DNA from: Actinomycetota bacterium | GTDB lineage: Bacteria > Actinomycetota > Nitriliruptoria > Nitriliruptorales > Nitriliruptoraceae | DNA length: 64,000 bases | Direction: 5' to 3' | NCBI GenBank assembly: GCA_019347575.1 | Contig: JAHWKY010000019.1 | Location: forward strand, 1 to 64,000 | Shown: positions 51,624 to 60,355 of the stretch, in pieces | Numbering within the stretch: position 1 is the first letter of the stretch | How the letters are laid out: each line of letters opens with the position of its first letter | Notes under the pieces: model-generated | The model's database searches: none | Told to the model about the DNA's origin: nothing | Seen by the model: only the letters and a program-made list of their open reading frames with translations | Position numbers and translations under genes: made by a program

Positions 51624-53087
51624 TCATCCGCGCATCGATCCGTGAGAGGCGCCTGATCCCTGACGTGCGACCGCGGGGACGTAGGTGCCGACCGGTTCGC
51701 GTGTCCACCACGCCCCGCTCTCCCTCCGCTCGGCCGGGGAGCTGAACCGGTAGCGGTAGCGGATCGCCCGCACCGCGCGGGGCGGCTCGCCGTCGAAGGG
51801 GTCATCCCGGAGCAGCGCGAGGATCCTGGGGTTAGCGGCCAGCAACGCCTCGATCATCGGGACGAACCAGCGGTCGCGGAACCCCGGCGAGGGCGACATC
51901 GCCGCGAACCACATCAGCCAGTCGAGTCGGAGGTGGTACGGGGCGACCTGCGGCGGTCTGCGGCGAACGTCGGTGGGCTTGCCCTTGAACTCGTACTCGC
52001 GCCACTCCGCGGACGTGTCGGCCGGGTCGTCGAGCGTGCCCTCCACCACGATCTCGTAGCGGGTCTTGGTGATGGAGCCGAACGCCCCGTACGTGTTCAC
52101 CAGCCGCAGGGCGTCGAAGCTGCGGTTCATCGCCTGACCCGGTGACAGCAGGTTGCGCACGACCGGCACCGAGCGGACCGCCACCAGCGCGGTGAGCGCG
52201 ATGGCGAGCCCGCCGAACCACACCGGCGGGTCGGCCAGGTCCGCCGGGGCTGACGCCGGCAGCAGCGCGTCGAGGAACCCACCGCTCAGGGCGGTGAACC
52301 CCAGCACGAGCGTCAGGGCGTTCAACCAGGCGAAGTTGCCCGACACCATCAGGTAGGCCTGCGTCACCACGATCACCGCGCCGCCGACGCTCGCGACCGG
52401 CTGCGGGGTGAAGAGCAGGAAGGGGATCGCGAGCTGGGTGACGTGGTTCGCGCCGACCTCGATCCGGTGCGCCCACCGTGGCAGGTGGTGGAAGTACCAG
52501 CTCAGCGGGTTGGGCATCGGCTGGGTCTCGTGGTGGTACTCCAGGCACGTCAGGTCGCGCCAGCAGGGGTCGCCCCGCAGCTTGATGAGTCCCGCCCCGA
52601 ACTCGACCCGGAACAGCAGCCAGCGCAGCAACCAGATCACCAGCAGAGGCGGGGCGACGTCGGCCGGCCCGAGGAAGATGGCGAGGAAGCCCGCCTCGAC
52701 CAGCAGCGACTCCCACCCGAACGCGTACCACACCTGGCCGATGTTGAGCAGCGACAGGTACAGCGCCCACAGGACGATCCACGTCCCCATCGAGACCACG
52801 ATCGGTCCCGACTCGGTGAGGCCCAGGACCGCGGCGGCTGACAGACCGATCCCGAGCCAGCCCGCCACCAGCACGCCCCCGTCGGAGTAGCGCCAGTGGA
52901 ACAGGCTGGGGCTCTGACGGAAGGCCACCCGTTCCACGAAGCGACGGGCGGGTGTCAGCCCGTCGTCTCCGAGCAGCCCGCGCCACTGGTGGACGACCGC
53001 CACGAAAGCGAGGAGGTAGATCGCCGCCAGGGCACGCTGGAACAGCCAGCGCGCGAGCCAGTACTCCTCGGCGCCGAGCCAGTCCAC
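51624..53087 (-). CDS. Lipase maturation factor-family membrane protein
   Basis: A 487-residue integral membrane protein resembling lipase maturation factor (LMF1/2). Hallmarks are the N-terminal YWLARWLFQRALAAIYLLAF, the LLVEAGFLAIFLGP loop, FGAGLIKLRGDPCWRDLTCLEYHHETQPMPNP (about 165-197) and, after about seven membrane segments, WLMWFAAMSP and DPFDGEPPRAVRAIRYRYRF. In animals LMF helps fold lipases in the ER; bacterial homologues have no proven role. It may assist secreted lipase folding (a lipase is at 8797) but the distance is large. Start ATG 53087. Confidence 0.85.
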   Translation of the reverse strand: MDWLGAEEYWLARWLFQRALAAIYLLAFVAVVHQWRGLLGDDGLTPARRFVERVAFRQSPSLFHWRYSDGGVLVAGWLGIGLSAAAVLGLTESGPIVVSMGTWIVLWALYLSLLNIGQVWYAFGWESLLVEAGFLAIFLGPADVAPPLLVIWLLRWLLFRVEFGAGLIKLRGDPCWRDLTCLEYHHETQPMPNPLSWYFHHLPRWAHRIEVGANHVTQLAIPFLLFTPQPVASVGGAVIVVTQAYLMVSGNFAWLNALTLVLGFTALSGGFLDALLPASAPADLADPPVWFGGLAIALTALVAVRSVPVVRNLLSPGQAMNRSFDALRLVNTYGAFGSITKTRYEIVVEGTLDDPADTSAEWREYEFKGKPTDVRRRPPQVAPYHLRLDWLMWFAAMSPSPGFRDRWFVPMIEALLAANPRILALLRDDPFDGEPPRAVRAIRYRYRFSSPAERRESGAWWTREPVGTYVPAVARQGSGASHGSMRG

Positions 53088-53110
53088 GCATGCCCCCTTC
53101 CCTCACTCTC

Positions 53111-53190
53111 GTGCTACCGCTCCGCTGCTTGAGCACTCCTCGTGCTACCGCTTCGCTACTTGAGCACTCCTCCTCGTGCTACCTCTCCGG
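53111..53190. repeat. Repeat family B, two full and one partial tandem copy
   Basis: Full copies at 53111-53136 and 53142-53167 and a truncated one at 53176-53190, between the LMF gene start and the small protein gene. Spacing is 31 and 34 bases. They fill much of this 213-base intergenic region, together with no clear promoter. Confidence 0.75.
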
Positions 53191-53300
53191 ACGAACGTAC
53201 CCACGACCGCGGGACCGCCCTCCGTCCGGTCGGGCAAGGGGCGAGCGAGCGCCGCCTCGGGCACGCACCTTGGAACCGCCAGCTACGAGGAGGATCAACC

Positions 53301-53558
53301 TTGGGTCAGAAGGACCACGGACCATCGGTCAAGGACGACGAGCAGTACGAGTCCCTGCGCGAGGAGGGCATGTCGAAGGAGAAGGCCGCCCGCATCGCCA
53401 ACGCCGACCGTTCGAAGGCCGGCAAGCGCGGTGGCTCCTCGAGCAAGTACGAGGACTGGAACAAGGACGAGCTGTACGAGAAGGCCAAGGACGTCGGCAT
53501 CGAGGGCCGCTCCGACATGAGTAAGAAGGAGCTCATCAACGCCCTCCGCAACCACTGA
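53301..53558 (+). CDS. Small Rho-N/SAP-like domain protein (DUF7218-like)
   Basis: An 85-residue, highly charged protein. The TTG start at 53301 is chosen because GAGGAGGA lies six bases upstream and the product begins GQKDHGPSVKDDEQYE, as in this actinobacterial small-protein family (GPSVKDDEQYEALR...MSKEKAARIAN). The C-terminal 35 residues (YEDWNKDELYEKAKDVG, then MSKKELINALRNH) match the Rho N-terminal/SAP helix pair that binds nucleic acid. Function not established; a nucleic-acid-associated stress protein is plausible. Confidence 0.78.
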   Translation: MGQKDHGPSVKDDEQYESLREEGMSKEKAARIANADRSKAGKRGGSSSKYEDWNKDELYEKAKDVGIEGRSDMSKKELINALRNH

Positions 53559-53624
53559 CACTGCCCTCACTACGCTCGTTCACGCCCGACCCGGTCGGCG
53601 CGTGACCGAGCGTGAGGTGTCCCA

Positions 53625-55910
53625 CTGGGGAGTACCGAGGAGCGGATCCGTCGTGGCGTCCGGATCGACGGCACCGTGCAGGGGGTCGGGTTCCGTCCGT
53701 ACGTGTACGCGCTGGCGACCGAGCTCGGCCTGACCGGTCACGTCGGCAACGACGCGGCCGGGGTCTTCATCGAGATCGAGGGGCGCGAACCAGCGATCGA
53801 ACGGTTCCTCACGAGGCTCCCCGTCGAACTGCCACCGCTCGCTCGGATCGAGCGCTTCGACGTCGAACCACTCACGCCGGTCGGCACGCACACCTTCACG
53901 ATCGTCGCCAGCGACGCCGGCGGGGTGCGGACGGCACAGATCTCGCCCGACGTCGCCACGTGCGACGACTGCCTCGCTGAGGTGACCGACCGCCGTGATC
54001 GTCGCCACCGGTACCCGTTCACGAACTGCACGAACTGCGGGCCGCGGCTGACCATCGTCACGGGCGTGCCCTACGACCGTCCCAACACGACGATGGCGCG
54101 GTTCGACATGTGTGAGGCCTGCGCCGCCGAGTACGCCGACCCTCGCGACCGTCGCTTCCACGCCCAGCCGGTGTGCTGTCCCGCCTGTGGGCCGTCGCTG
54201 CGTCTCGTCGCGTCATCGGGCGAGGTGCTCCGAGGCGACCCCATCGAGCAGACGGCACGGCTGCTCCTGGACGGCCGGGTCGTCGCGGTGAAGGGTGTCG
54301 GTGGGTACCACCTCGCGGTGGACGCGACATCGGAGGAGGCGACCGCGGCGCTGCGGCGGCGCAAGCACCGCGAGGAGAAGCCCTTCGCCCTGATGGTCGC
54401 CGACCTGGCGACGGCACGCGAGCTCTGCGAGGTCGGGGAGACCGAAGCGGAGCTGCTGACCGGCCGCGAGCGCCCCATCCTGCTGCTGCCGCGACGCCAG
54501 GACGCCGCGATCGCCTCGTCCGTCGCCCCACGGAACCGCTCGCTCGGGCTGATGCTGCCCTACACCCCCCTGCACCACCTGCTGTTGGTTGCGGTCGACC
54601 GCCCCCTCGTGCTGACGAGCGGGAACGTGTCCGACGAGCCCATCGCCTTCCGCGACGACGACGCCTTCGAGCGCCTCGGACCCATCGCCGACGCCTTCCT
54701 CACCCACGAGCGCCCCATCCACACCCGCGTCGACGACTCGGTCGTTCGGGTGATCGGCGATCGCGTCACCCCGCTCAGGCGATCGCGTGGTTACGCCCCA
54801 CGCCCGGTCGAGGTCGCGTGGCCGTTCCCGCGTCACGTCCTCGCGGTCGGCGCCGAGTTGAAGAACACCTTCGCGCTCGCGAAGGACCAGCACGTGTTCG
54901 TCTCGCACCACATCGGCGATCTCGAGAACCACGAGACGCTGCGAGCCTTCACCGACGGGATCGCCCACTTCGCGCGCCTGTTCGACATCTCCCCGGAGGT
55001 CGTCGCCCACGACCTGCACCCCGAGTACCTGTCGACGAAGTACGCGTCCGAACTCGACGACGTCGAACTCGTGGGCGTGCAGCACCACCACGCCCACATC
55101 GTCTCGTGTCTCGCGGACAACGCCGTCGACGGGCCGGTCATCGGGTTCGCGTTCGACGGCACCGGTTACGGCGACGACGGGACCATCTGGGGGGGCGAGG
55201 TGCTGGTCGCCGACCGCGCCGAACACGACCGCGTCGGCCACCTCTCGACCGTCCCGCTCGCGGGCGGAGCCGCCGCCATCCGTGAACCGTGGCGCATGGC
55301 CGCCACCCACCTCGACGCCGCTGGTCTCGCGTCAGAGGCTCTGGAGGTCCGCCGACGCAACGCCGAGCGCTGGGACGACGTCGTCGCGGTCGGCCGCTCC
55401 GGCATCAACTCCCCACCCACCTCGAGCGTGGGGCGGCTGTTCGACGCGGTCGCCGCCCTCGTCGGCATCCGCGACGCCGTTACCTACGAGGGCCAGGCCG
55501 CCATCGAGCTGGAGCAGGCCGCCGATGTCACGGTGGACGCCGCCTACCCAGCGACGCTGGACACGAGCGGGGCGCCGTTCACCATCGCCGCGAGCGACCT
55601 GATCCGGGCCGTCGTCGACGACCTCCGGGATGGTGTGCCGGCGCCGACCATCGCCGCGAGGTTCCACGCCGGGCTGATCGGCGTCGTGGTCGAGGCGGCG
55701 GAGCACGTCCGGGGGGTGACGGGACTAACGACGGTGGCGCTGTCCGGAGGGGTCTTCCAGAACGTGCGCTTGGTCGAGGGCGTGCTCGCGGCGCTGACGC
55801 AGGCGGGCTTCGAGGTCCTCACCCACCGGCGGGTGCCACCCAACGACGGTGGCATCAGCCTCGGTCAGGCCGTCATCGCCGCAGCCGTGAGCTCACGCAG
55901 CACGTGGTAG
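53625..55910 (+). CDS. hypF: Carbamoyltransferase HypF, probable CTG start
   Basis: HypF makes the thiocarboxamide on HypE that supplies cyanide ligands to [NiFe] hydrogenase. Domains: acylphosphatase-like (VQGVGFRPYVY, about 19-30), zinc-finger region with four CxxC pairs (CDDC, CTNC, CEAC, CPAC, about 105-185), YrdC-like (about 200-380) and a Kae1-like C-terminal domain with HHHAHIVSC (metal) and VALSGGVFQN. The first standard start, GTG 53676, would cut off the first beta strand (RIRRGVRIDGT) of the acylphosphatase domain. CTG at 53625, with GAGGTG five bases upstream, restores it; no ATG/GTG/TTG is available. No other hyp or hydrogenase gene is in the window. Confidence 0.9.
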   Translation: MGSTEERIRRGVRIDGTVQGVGFRPYVYALATELGLTGHVGNDAAGVFIEIEGREPAIERFLTRLPVELPPLARIERFDVEPLTPVGTHTFTIVASDAGGVRTAQISPDVATCDDCLAEVTDRRDRRHRYPFTNCTNCGPRLTIVTGVPYDRPNTTMARFDMCEACAAEYADPRDRRFHAQPVCCPACGPSLRLVASSGEVLRGDPIEQTARLLLDGRVVAVKGVGGYHLAVDATSEEATAALRRRKHREEKPFALMVADLATARELCEVGETEAELLTGRERPILLLPRRQDAAIASSVAPRNRSLGLMLPYTPLHHLLLVAVDRPLVLTSGNVSDEPIAFRDDDAFERLGPIADAFLTHERPIHTRVDDSVVRVIGDRVTPLRRSRGYAPRPVEVAWPFPRHVLAVGAELKNTFALAKDQHVFVSHHIGDLENHETLRAFTDGIAHFARLFDISPEVVAHDLHPEYLSTKYASELDDVELVGVQHHHAHIVSCLADNAVDGPVIGFAFDGTGYGDDGTIWGGEVLVADRAEHDRVGHLSTVPLAGGAAAIREPWRMAATHLDAAGLASEALEVRRRNAERWDDVVAVGRSGINSPPTSSVGRLFDAVAALVGIRDAVTYEGQAAIELEQAADVTVDAAYPATLDTSGAPFTIAASDLIRAVVDDLRDGVPAPTIAARFHAGLIGVVVEAAEHVRGVTGLTTVALSGGVFQNVRLVEGVLAALTQAGFEVLTHRRVPPNDGGISLGQAVIAAAVSSRSTW

Positions 55911-57142
55911 AGCGTCGTCTGGACCTCCTGGATGCGGTGCACCGACGCGGACGGCACGACGAAGAGGTGGTCGATGGCGTCGCTGCTCGCCATCGTCCCG
56001 CCATCCCCACCCGCGAACCCCACCGTCACCATCCCGATCTCTCGGGCAGCCTCGAACGCGCGGATGAGGTTGGGCGAGTTGCCGCTCGTCGACAGCGCGA
56101 CGAACGCATCACCGGGGCGGCCGAAGGCGCGCACCTGGCGGGAGAACACGACCTCGAAGTCGACGTCGTTCGACAGGGCGGTGATGACCGCGACATCGTT
56201 GGTCAGGCACAGCGCCGGCACCGGCGACCAGCCGTGAGGCGGGTCGAGGTGGACGCGAGCAACCTCCTGCGCGTCGCTGCTGCTCCCGCCGTTCCCGCAA
56301 CTGAGCAGCCTCCCACCCCTCCGGAAGGACTCCCCCAGCGCCGCGGCCGCCCGTGCGAGCTCGTCGGCGTAGGCCTCGCCGGTCCGGGTGCGGAGCTGCA
56401 CGACCTCGGCGACCTTGTCGCGGCTGGACGCAGCCACCTCCTCGAGCACGGCCTCGATGTCCGAGCCGCCCTCGTACAGGAACGGGTAGAGCTCGCCTAG
56501 GCCGTCGGGACCCGTCTCGGCCGCGGATGCGTCGCCGGTCACGACGTCCGGCTGCTCGAGGAAGACGTGGACCAGCTCCCACAGCACGTGGTAGGTCGTG
56601 ACGTGAGCCTCCTTCACCACCAACGGATCGTCGGACGCCGCCAGCAGGACGTGGTCGACGGCTCCGCTGTCGGCGATGGCACCACCGTCACCTCCGACGA
56701 GCGCGATCGTCAGCAGCCCGGCCTCGTGCGCGGCCTCGAGACCACGCAGCACGTTGCGACAGTCGCCGTCGTGGGACAGCCCGAGTGCGATGTCGGTGGG
56801 CCGGCCCACGACGCGGAGCGTGTGCGCGTAGACCTCGTCGAAGCCGTGTCGCGACGCGACGCTCGTGAAGCTCGCCGCGTCGGCGTTGAGCGAGATGGCT
56901 GGCAGCGCGCGCTTGCCGACGATGACGGGGTGGACGAACTCCACCGACACGTGCTGCGCGTCGGTCGTCGGGCCGCCGTTGCCGAAGGCGATCAGGGTCC
57001 CGCCCTCGAGGAAGCGACCCGCCATCGCGTGGCACGCGATCGCCAGTGGCTCGGCGGAGTTCGCCAGCACCGCGACCGGCTCGACACGACGACCGAACGC
57101 CGCGCTCGCCGTCTCCAGCAGCTGCGTCGGTCCGGTCGCCAT
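55865..57142 (-). CDS. Tandem SIS-domain protein (GmhA-like twice)
   Basis: A 425-residue protein with two SIS sugar-isomerase domains, each like phosphoheptose isomerase GmhA: first about 1-200 (FGNGGPTTDAQHVSVEF, LSHDGDC), second about 235-425 (SCGNGGSSSDAQEVARVHL, LSTSGNSPNLIRAFEAA). GmhA converts sedoheptulose 7-phosphate to a D-glycero-D-manno-heptose phosphate. A two-domain form may be pseudo-dimeric. Its 3' end overlaps that of hypF by 46 bases. From memory, SIS genes are neighbours of hydrogenase-maturation genes in several Actinobacteria, so a link with HypF is possible. Confidence 0.85.
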   Translation of the reverse strand: MATGPTQLLETASAAFGRRVEPVAVLANSAEPLAIACHAMAGRFLEGGTLIAFGNGGPTTDAQHVSVEFVHPVIVGKRALPAISLNADAASFTSVASRHGFDEVYAHTLRVVGRPTDIALGLSHDGDCRNVLRGLEAAHEAGLLTIALVGGDGGAIADSGAVDHVLLAASDDPLVVKEAHVTTYHVLWELVHVFLEQPDVVTGDASAAETGPDGLGELYPFLYEGGSDIEAVLEEVAASSRDKVAEVVQLRTRTGEAYADELARAAAALGESFRRGGRLLSCGNGGSSSDAQEVARVHLDPPHGWSPVPALCLTNDVAVITALSNDVDFEVVFSRQVRAFGRPGDAFVALSTSGNSPNLIRAFEAAREIGMVTVGFAGGDGGTMASSDAIDHLFVVPSASVHRIQEVQTTLYHVLRELTAAAMTA

Positions 57143-57261
57143 CTTCTCCTCCCAGCGGGGGTTACGGCCCCCTGAGCGAGGCTGCGTGGAGGATGTGTCT
57201 CACAGGTGAGCCAGATGCTCCACGGAGCGGGGTCCGAGGGTACTCCTGGGCCTCCAGCGCT

Positions 57262-57282
57262 AACCTGACACACCGTCAGGTT
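57262..57282. promoter_or_regulatory. Palindromic operator before acyl-CoA ligase
   Basis: AACCTGAC-acacc-GTCAGGTT, an 8-bp perfect inverted repeat with a 5-base spacer, overlapping a possible -10 (TAACCT, 57261-57266). It is similar to the site at 8755-8776. A repressor for fatty or steroid acyl-CoA metabolism is an inference. Confidence 0.45.
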
Positions 57283-57327
57283 CTGCGTCGGCGACGAGCA
57301 CGACGGGCGGGATCCGGAGGAGGTGGC

Positions 57328-59430
57328 GTGGAGGCGCGCGTGGCGGACCTCGACCGGTTCTTCACGCCCCGCGTCGTCGCCGTCATCGGTGCCACCGACG
57401 ACCCCGACTCACCCGCCTGGATGAGCTGGGACCAGATCCGGCGCTGGGGCGAGGCGCACGGGGCGCAGGTCATCCCGATCAACCCCGGTCGCGAGCGGGT
57501 CGACGACCTGACCGCGTACGGATCCATCCTCGACGTGCCCGGCGAGGTGGACCTCGTCGCGATCCTCATCAGCAAGCCCGAGGCGGTCCTGCCCGAGATC
57601 ATCGAGAAGAAGGCGCGGTTCGCGGTCCTCTTCTCGGCCGGTTTCGCCGAGACCGGCGACGAGGGCGAGGCGCGCCAGCGCGCCATCGTCGAGATGCTGG
57701 CCGGCACCGACCTGCGGCTGCTCGGACCGAACACCACGCTCAACGCGTTCCAGGACTTCTCCCCGGACGTCGGTGGCGGCAAGCGCGTCGGTCTGATCAC
57801 CCAGTCCGGTCACCAGGGACGACCGCTGTACCAGGCGCAGGAACTCGGGCTCGGGCTCAAGGCGTGGGCACCCACCGGCAACGAGGCCGATCTCGAAGCC
57901 GCCGACTTCCTGCGTTGGTTCGCCGACCAGGACGACGTCGGCGCCGTCGCCGCGTACATCGAGGGCTTCAAGGACGGCGGGGCGCTGCTGCGCGCGCTCG
58001 ACCATGCCGCCGCCCGCGCGGTGCCGTTCGTGTGCGTGAAGGTCGGCCGCACAGACGTGGGCCGGTCGTGGGCGCGGTCGCACTCGGGCCACCTCGCGGG
58101 CTCCGACCAGGTCACCGACGCGGCCTTCCGCCAGTACGGCGTCACCCGGGTCGACACGCTCGACGAGCTCGCCGACGTGTCGATGCTGCTCGCGCGCGCC
58201 ACCCCGCCCCGTGGTAACGGGCTCGCCATCTACTCGATCTCCGGCGGCACCGGGGCCCACGCCGCGGACCTCGCGGCCGCCCGCGGCCTCGAGCTCCCGG
58301 AGCTGTCGGAGCCGACCCAGGGACGACTGCACGAGCTCATCGCGCCCTTCCTCCGCGTGTCCAACCCCGTCGACAGCGGTGGCCACCCCACCGGGGACGA
58401 GCGTGGTCCCCGCATCCTCGAAGCGATCCTCGCCGACCCCGCCGTGTCGCTGCTGCTCGTGCCGATCCCCGGTGCGGTCCCTCCCATCTCGGAGAAGTTC
58501 GCACAGGACCTCGTCGATGCGGCTCGCGGCACCGACAAGCCGATCTGCGTCGTGTGGGGTTCCCCCGTCGGAACCGAACCGGCCTACCGCGACATCCTCC
58601 TGCCCAGCGGCCTGCCGGTCTTCCGCTCGCTCGGCAACGCGCTCACCGCGATCCGCGCGTACTTCGCCTGGCACCGCTTCCGGTCGAGCTACGTCTCCGC
58701 TCTGCCGCCCCGCGCCCCGCACGACGCCCGCGCGGCCGTGGCGCGCGAGGTCATCGGCGACGGCGGGGCGCTCAGCGAGGTCACGGCGAAGCGTTTGGTC
58801 AACGGCTACGGCATCGTGATGCCGCGCGAGGAGCTGTGCAGCTCCTCCGACGAGGCGGTCGCGGCGGCAGCCGAGATCGGCTACCCGGTCGTGATGAAGG
58901 TTGTGTCGCCACACCTGCAGCACAAGACCGACCTCGGGCTCGTCGCCCTCGGCGTCCTCGACGAGCGGGGCGTGCGGGACACCTACGACCGGCTGCTCGG
59001 CGCGGTGACGGGCCACGTCCCGCCCGACTCGATCGAGGGCGTCCTCGTGGCCGAGCAGCTCAGCGGCGGGACCGAGACCATCCTCGGCCTCGTCCGCGAC
59101 GAGCTGTTCGGGCCGACGGTCGTGTTCGGGATCGGCGGGGTGGCGGTCGAGGTGTACCGCGACGTCACCTTCCGGGTCGTGCCCTTCACCCGCGCCGAGG
59201 CCGAGCGGATGGTCCGCGAGGTGCGCGGGCTGCCGCTGCTGACCGGGGCGCGAGGTCGCCCCGCCGCCGACCTCGACGCGCTCGTCGACGCCGTCATGGC
59301 GGTCCAGGACCTCGCGCTCGACCTCGGCGACGACCTCGTGGAGCTCGACCTCAACCCGCTGCTCGCCCGCCCCGACGGCGTCGTCGCCCTCGACGCCCTC
59401 GCCGTCGTCCGCTCAGCCTCGGAAGATTGA
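57328..59430 (+). CDS. NDP-forming acyl-CoA ligase (acetate-CoA ligase family), alpha-beta fusion
   Basis: A 700-residue fused acyl-CoA synthetase (NDP-forming) of the ACD family. GTG 57328 follows GGAGG by seven bases. Order: CoA-binding Rossmann domain (about 10-105, VVAVIGATDDPDSPAW), succinyl-CoA-ligase-like domains with the swinging His in RSHSGHLAGSD (about 250), then an ATP-grasp domain (about 480-700; VMKVVSPHLQHKTDLGLVALG, VFGIGGVAVEVYRD). It makes acyl-CoA with ATP giving ADP and phosphate. The substrate may be acetate or a small carboxylic acid. The stop is inside a 20-bp-stem hairpin. Confidence 0.86.
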   Translation: MEARVADLDRFFTPRVVAVIGATDDPDSPAWMSWDQIRRWGEAHGAQVIPINPGRERVDDLTAYGSILDVPGEVDLVAILISKPEAVLPEIIEKKARFAVLFSAGFAETGDEGEARQRAIVEMLAGTDLRLLGPNTTLNAFQDFSPDVGGGKRVGLITQSGHQGRPLYQAQELGLGLKAWAPTGNEADLEAADFLRWFADQDDVGAVAAYIEGFKDGGALLRALDHAAARAVPFVCVKVGRTDVGRSWARSHSGHLAGSDQVTDAAFRQYGVTRVDTLDELADVSMLLARATPPRGNGLAIYSISGGTGAHAADLAAARGLELPELSEPTQGRLHELIAPFLRVSNPVDSGGHPTGDERGPRILEAILADPAVSLLLVPIPGAVPPISEKFAQDLVDAARGTDKPICVVWGSPVGTEPAYRDILLPSGLPVFRSLGNALTAIRAYFAWHRFRSSYVSALPPRAPHDARAAVAREVIGDGGALSEVTAKRLVNGYGIVMPREELCSSSDEAVAAAAEIGYPVVMKVVSPHLQHKTDLGLVALGVLDERGVRDTYDRLLGAVTGHVPPDSIEGVLVAEQLSGGTETILGLVRDELFGPTVVFGIGGVAVEVYRDVTFRVVPFTRAEAERMVREVRGLPLLTGARGRPAADLDALVDAVMAVQDLALDLGDDLVELDLNPLLARPDGVVALDALAVVRSASED

Positions 59431-59470
59431 ACCGGTGAACCTGATGCTCCGGTTCAACGGTTCGATCTTC
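59422..59470. terminator. 20-bp-stem hairpin overlapping the ligase stop
   Basis: GAAGATTGAACCGGTGAACC (59422-59441) pairs with 59451-59470 with two mismatches and a 9-base loop. The TGA stop (59428-59430) is in the left arm. Stem length, loop length and the GAAG.. TGAACC layout match the hairpin at 45430-45478. Confidence 0.65.
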
Positions 59471-59487
59471 AGCGGGAGGTGGATGTG

Positions 59488-60339
59488 ATGGGGCTGCCCG
59501 AGCCGCCGGACGTCGGGGCGTCGGCGCTCCCGCCAGGGACGTTCGACGGCGCGGTCGTCGCCGTGACCGGAGGTGGGACGGGCCTGGGCAAGGCCATCGC
59601 GGTCGAGTTCGCGCGGCTGGGGGCGAGCGTCGCGATCCTCAGCCGCAACCCCGCCCACCACCAGGCGGGGATCGCCGCCATCGGCGAGGTCGGGGCGCGC
59701 GCCACCGCCGTGGCGTGCGACGTGCGCGATCCCGATCAGGTCGGGGCGGCGTTCAACGCGGTCGTGGCCCGGCTCGGACTGCCCGACGTGCTCGTGAACA
59801 ACGCGGCCGGCAACTTCCCCGTCGCCGCCGAGGAGCTGTCGCCCAACGGGTGGCGAGCGGTGACCCAGATCGTCGCGGACGGCACGTTCTTCTGCTCGCG
59901 CGAGTTCGCGCGACGCCACCTCGACGCCGGCACACCGGGCAGCATCGTGAACATCGGGGCGAGCTACGCCTGGACCGGCGGACCGGGGTTCGTGCACTCG
60001 GCTGCCGCGAAGGCCGCGGTCAAGAACCTCACCGAGACGCTCGCGGTCGAGTGGGCGCCCTACGGCATCCGGGTCAACTGCCTCGTTCCCGGCCTCTTCC
60101 CGCACGAGGACGAGGCCGACCACATCCGTGGCGTGCCCGAGCGCGGCGACCGCGAGGACGAGCGCTCACCGGCGGGGCGCGTCGGCCGACCACGCGAGCT
60201 CGGTTGGGCGGCGACCTTCCTGGCGTCGCCGTACGGCACCTACATCAGCGGGGCCACGCTGACCGTCGACGGGGCGAACTGGCAGCGTCGGTCACTGCTG
60301 CAACCTCCCTTCACCCCGATCCGCGACCAGCTCAGCTGA
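59488..60339 (+). CDS. SDR, 2,4-dienoyl-CoA reductase-like
   Basis: A 283-residue SDR that starts at ATG 59488 (GGGAGG eight bases upstream; GTG 59479 would abut that SD). It carries TGGGTGLG, the dienoyl-CoA reductase-like NNAAGNF (about 108), and a catalytic region with HSAAAKAAVKN in place of the usual YxxxK, as in peroxisomal-type dienoyl-CoA reductases that use Lys and Ser/Asp. It would handle unsaturated acyl-CoA with double bases at even positions during beta-oxidation. Close to the enoyl-CoA hydratase gene, which is convergent. Confidence 0.78.
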   Translation: MGLPEPPDVGASALPPGTFDGAVVAVTGGGTGLGKAIAVEFARLGASVAILSRNPAHHQAGIAAIGEVGARATAVACDVRDPDQVGAAFNAVVARLGLPDVLVNNAAGNFPVAAEELSPNGWRAVTQIVADGTFFCSREFARRHLDAGTPGSIVNIGASYAWTGGPGFVHSAAAKAAVKNLTETLAVEWAPYGIRVNCLVPGLFPHEDEADHIRGVPERGDREDERSPAGRVGRPRELGWAATFLASPYGTYISGATLTVDGANWQRRSLLQPPFTPIRDQLS

Positions 60340-60355
60340 CCGGAAGTCGCCGGCC

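Noticed and set aside
53111-53190. CRISPR array
   Set aside because: Copies of 26 bases are separated by only 5-8 bases and occur singly elsewhere, including in coding sequence. There are no spacers of constant length and no cas genes.
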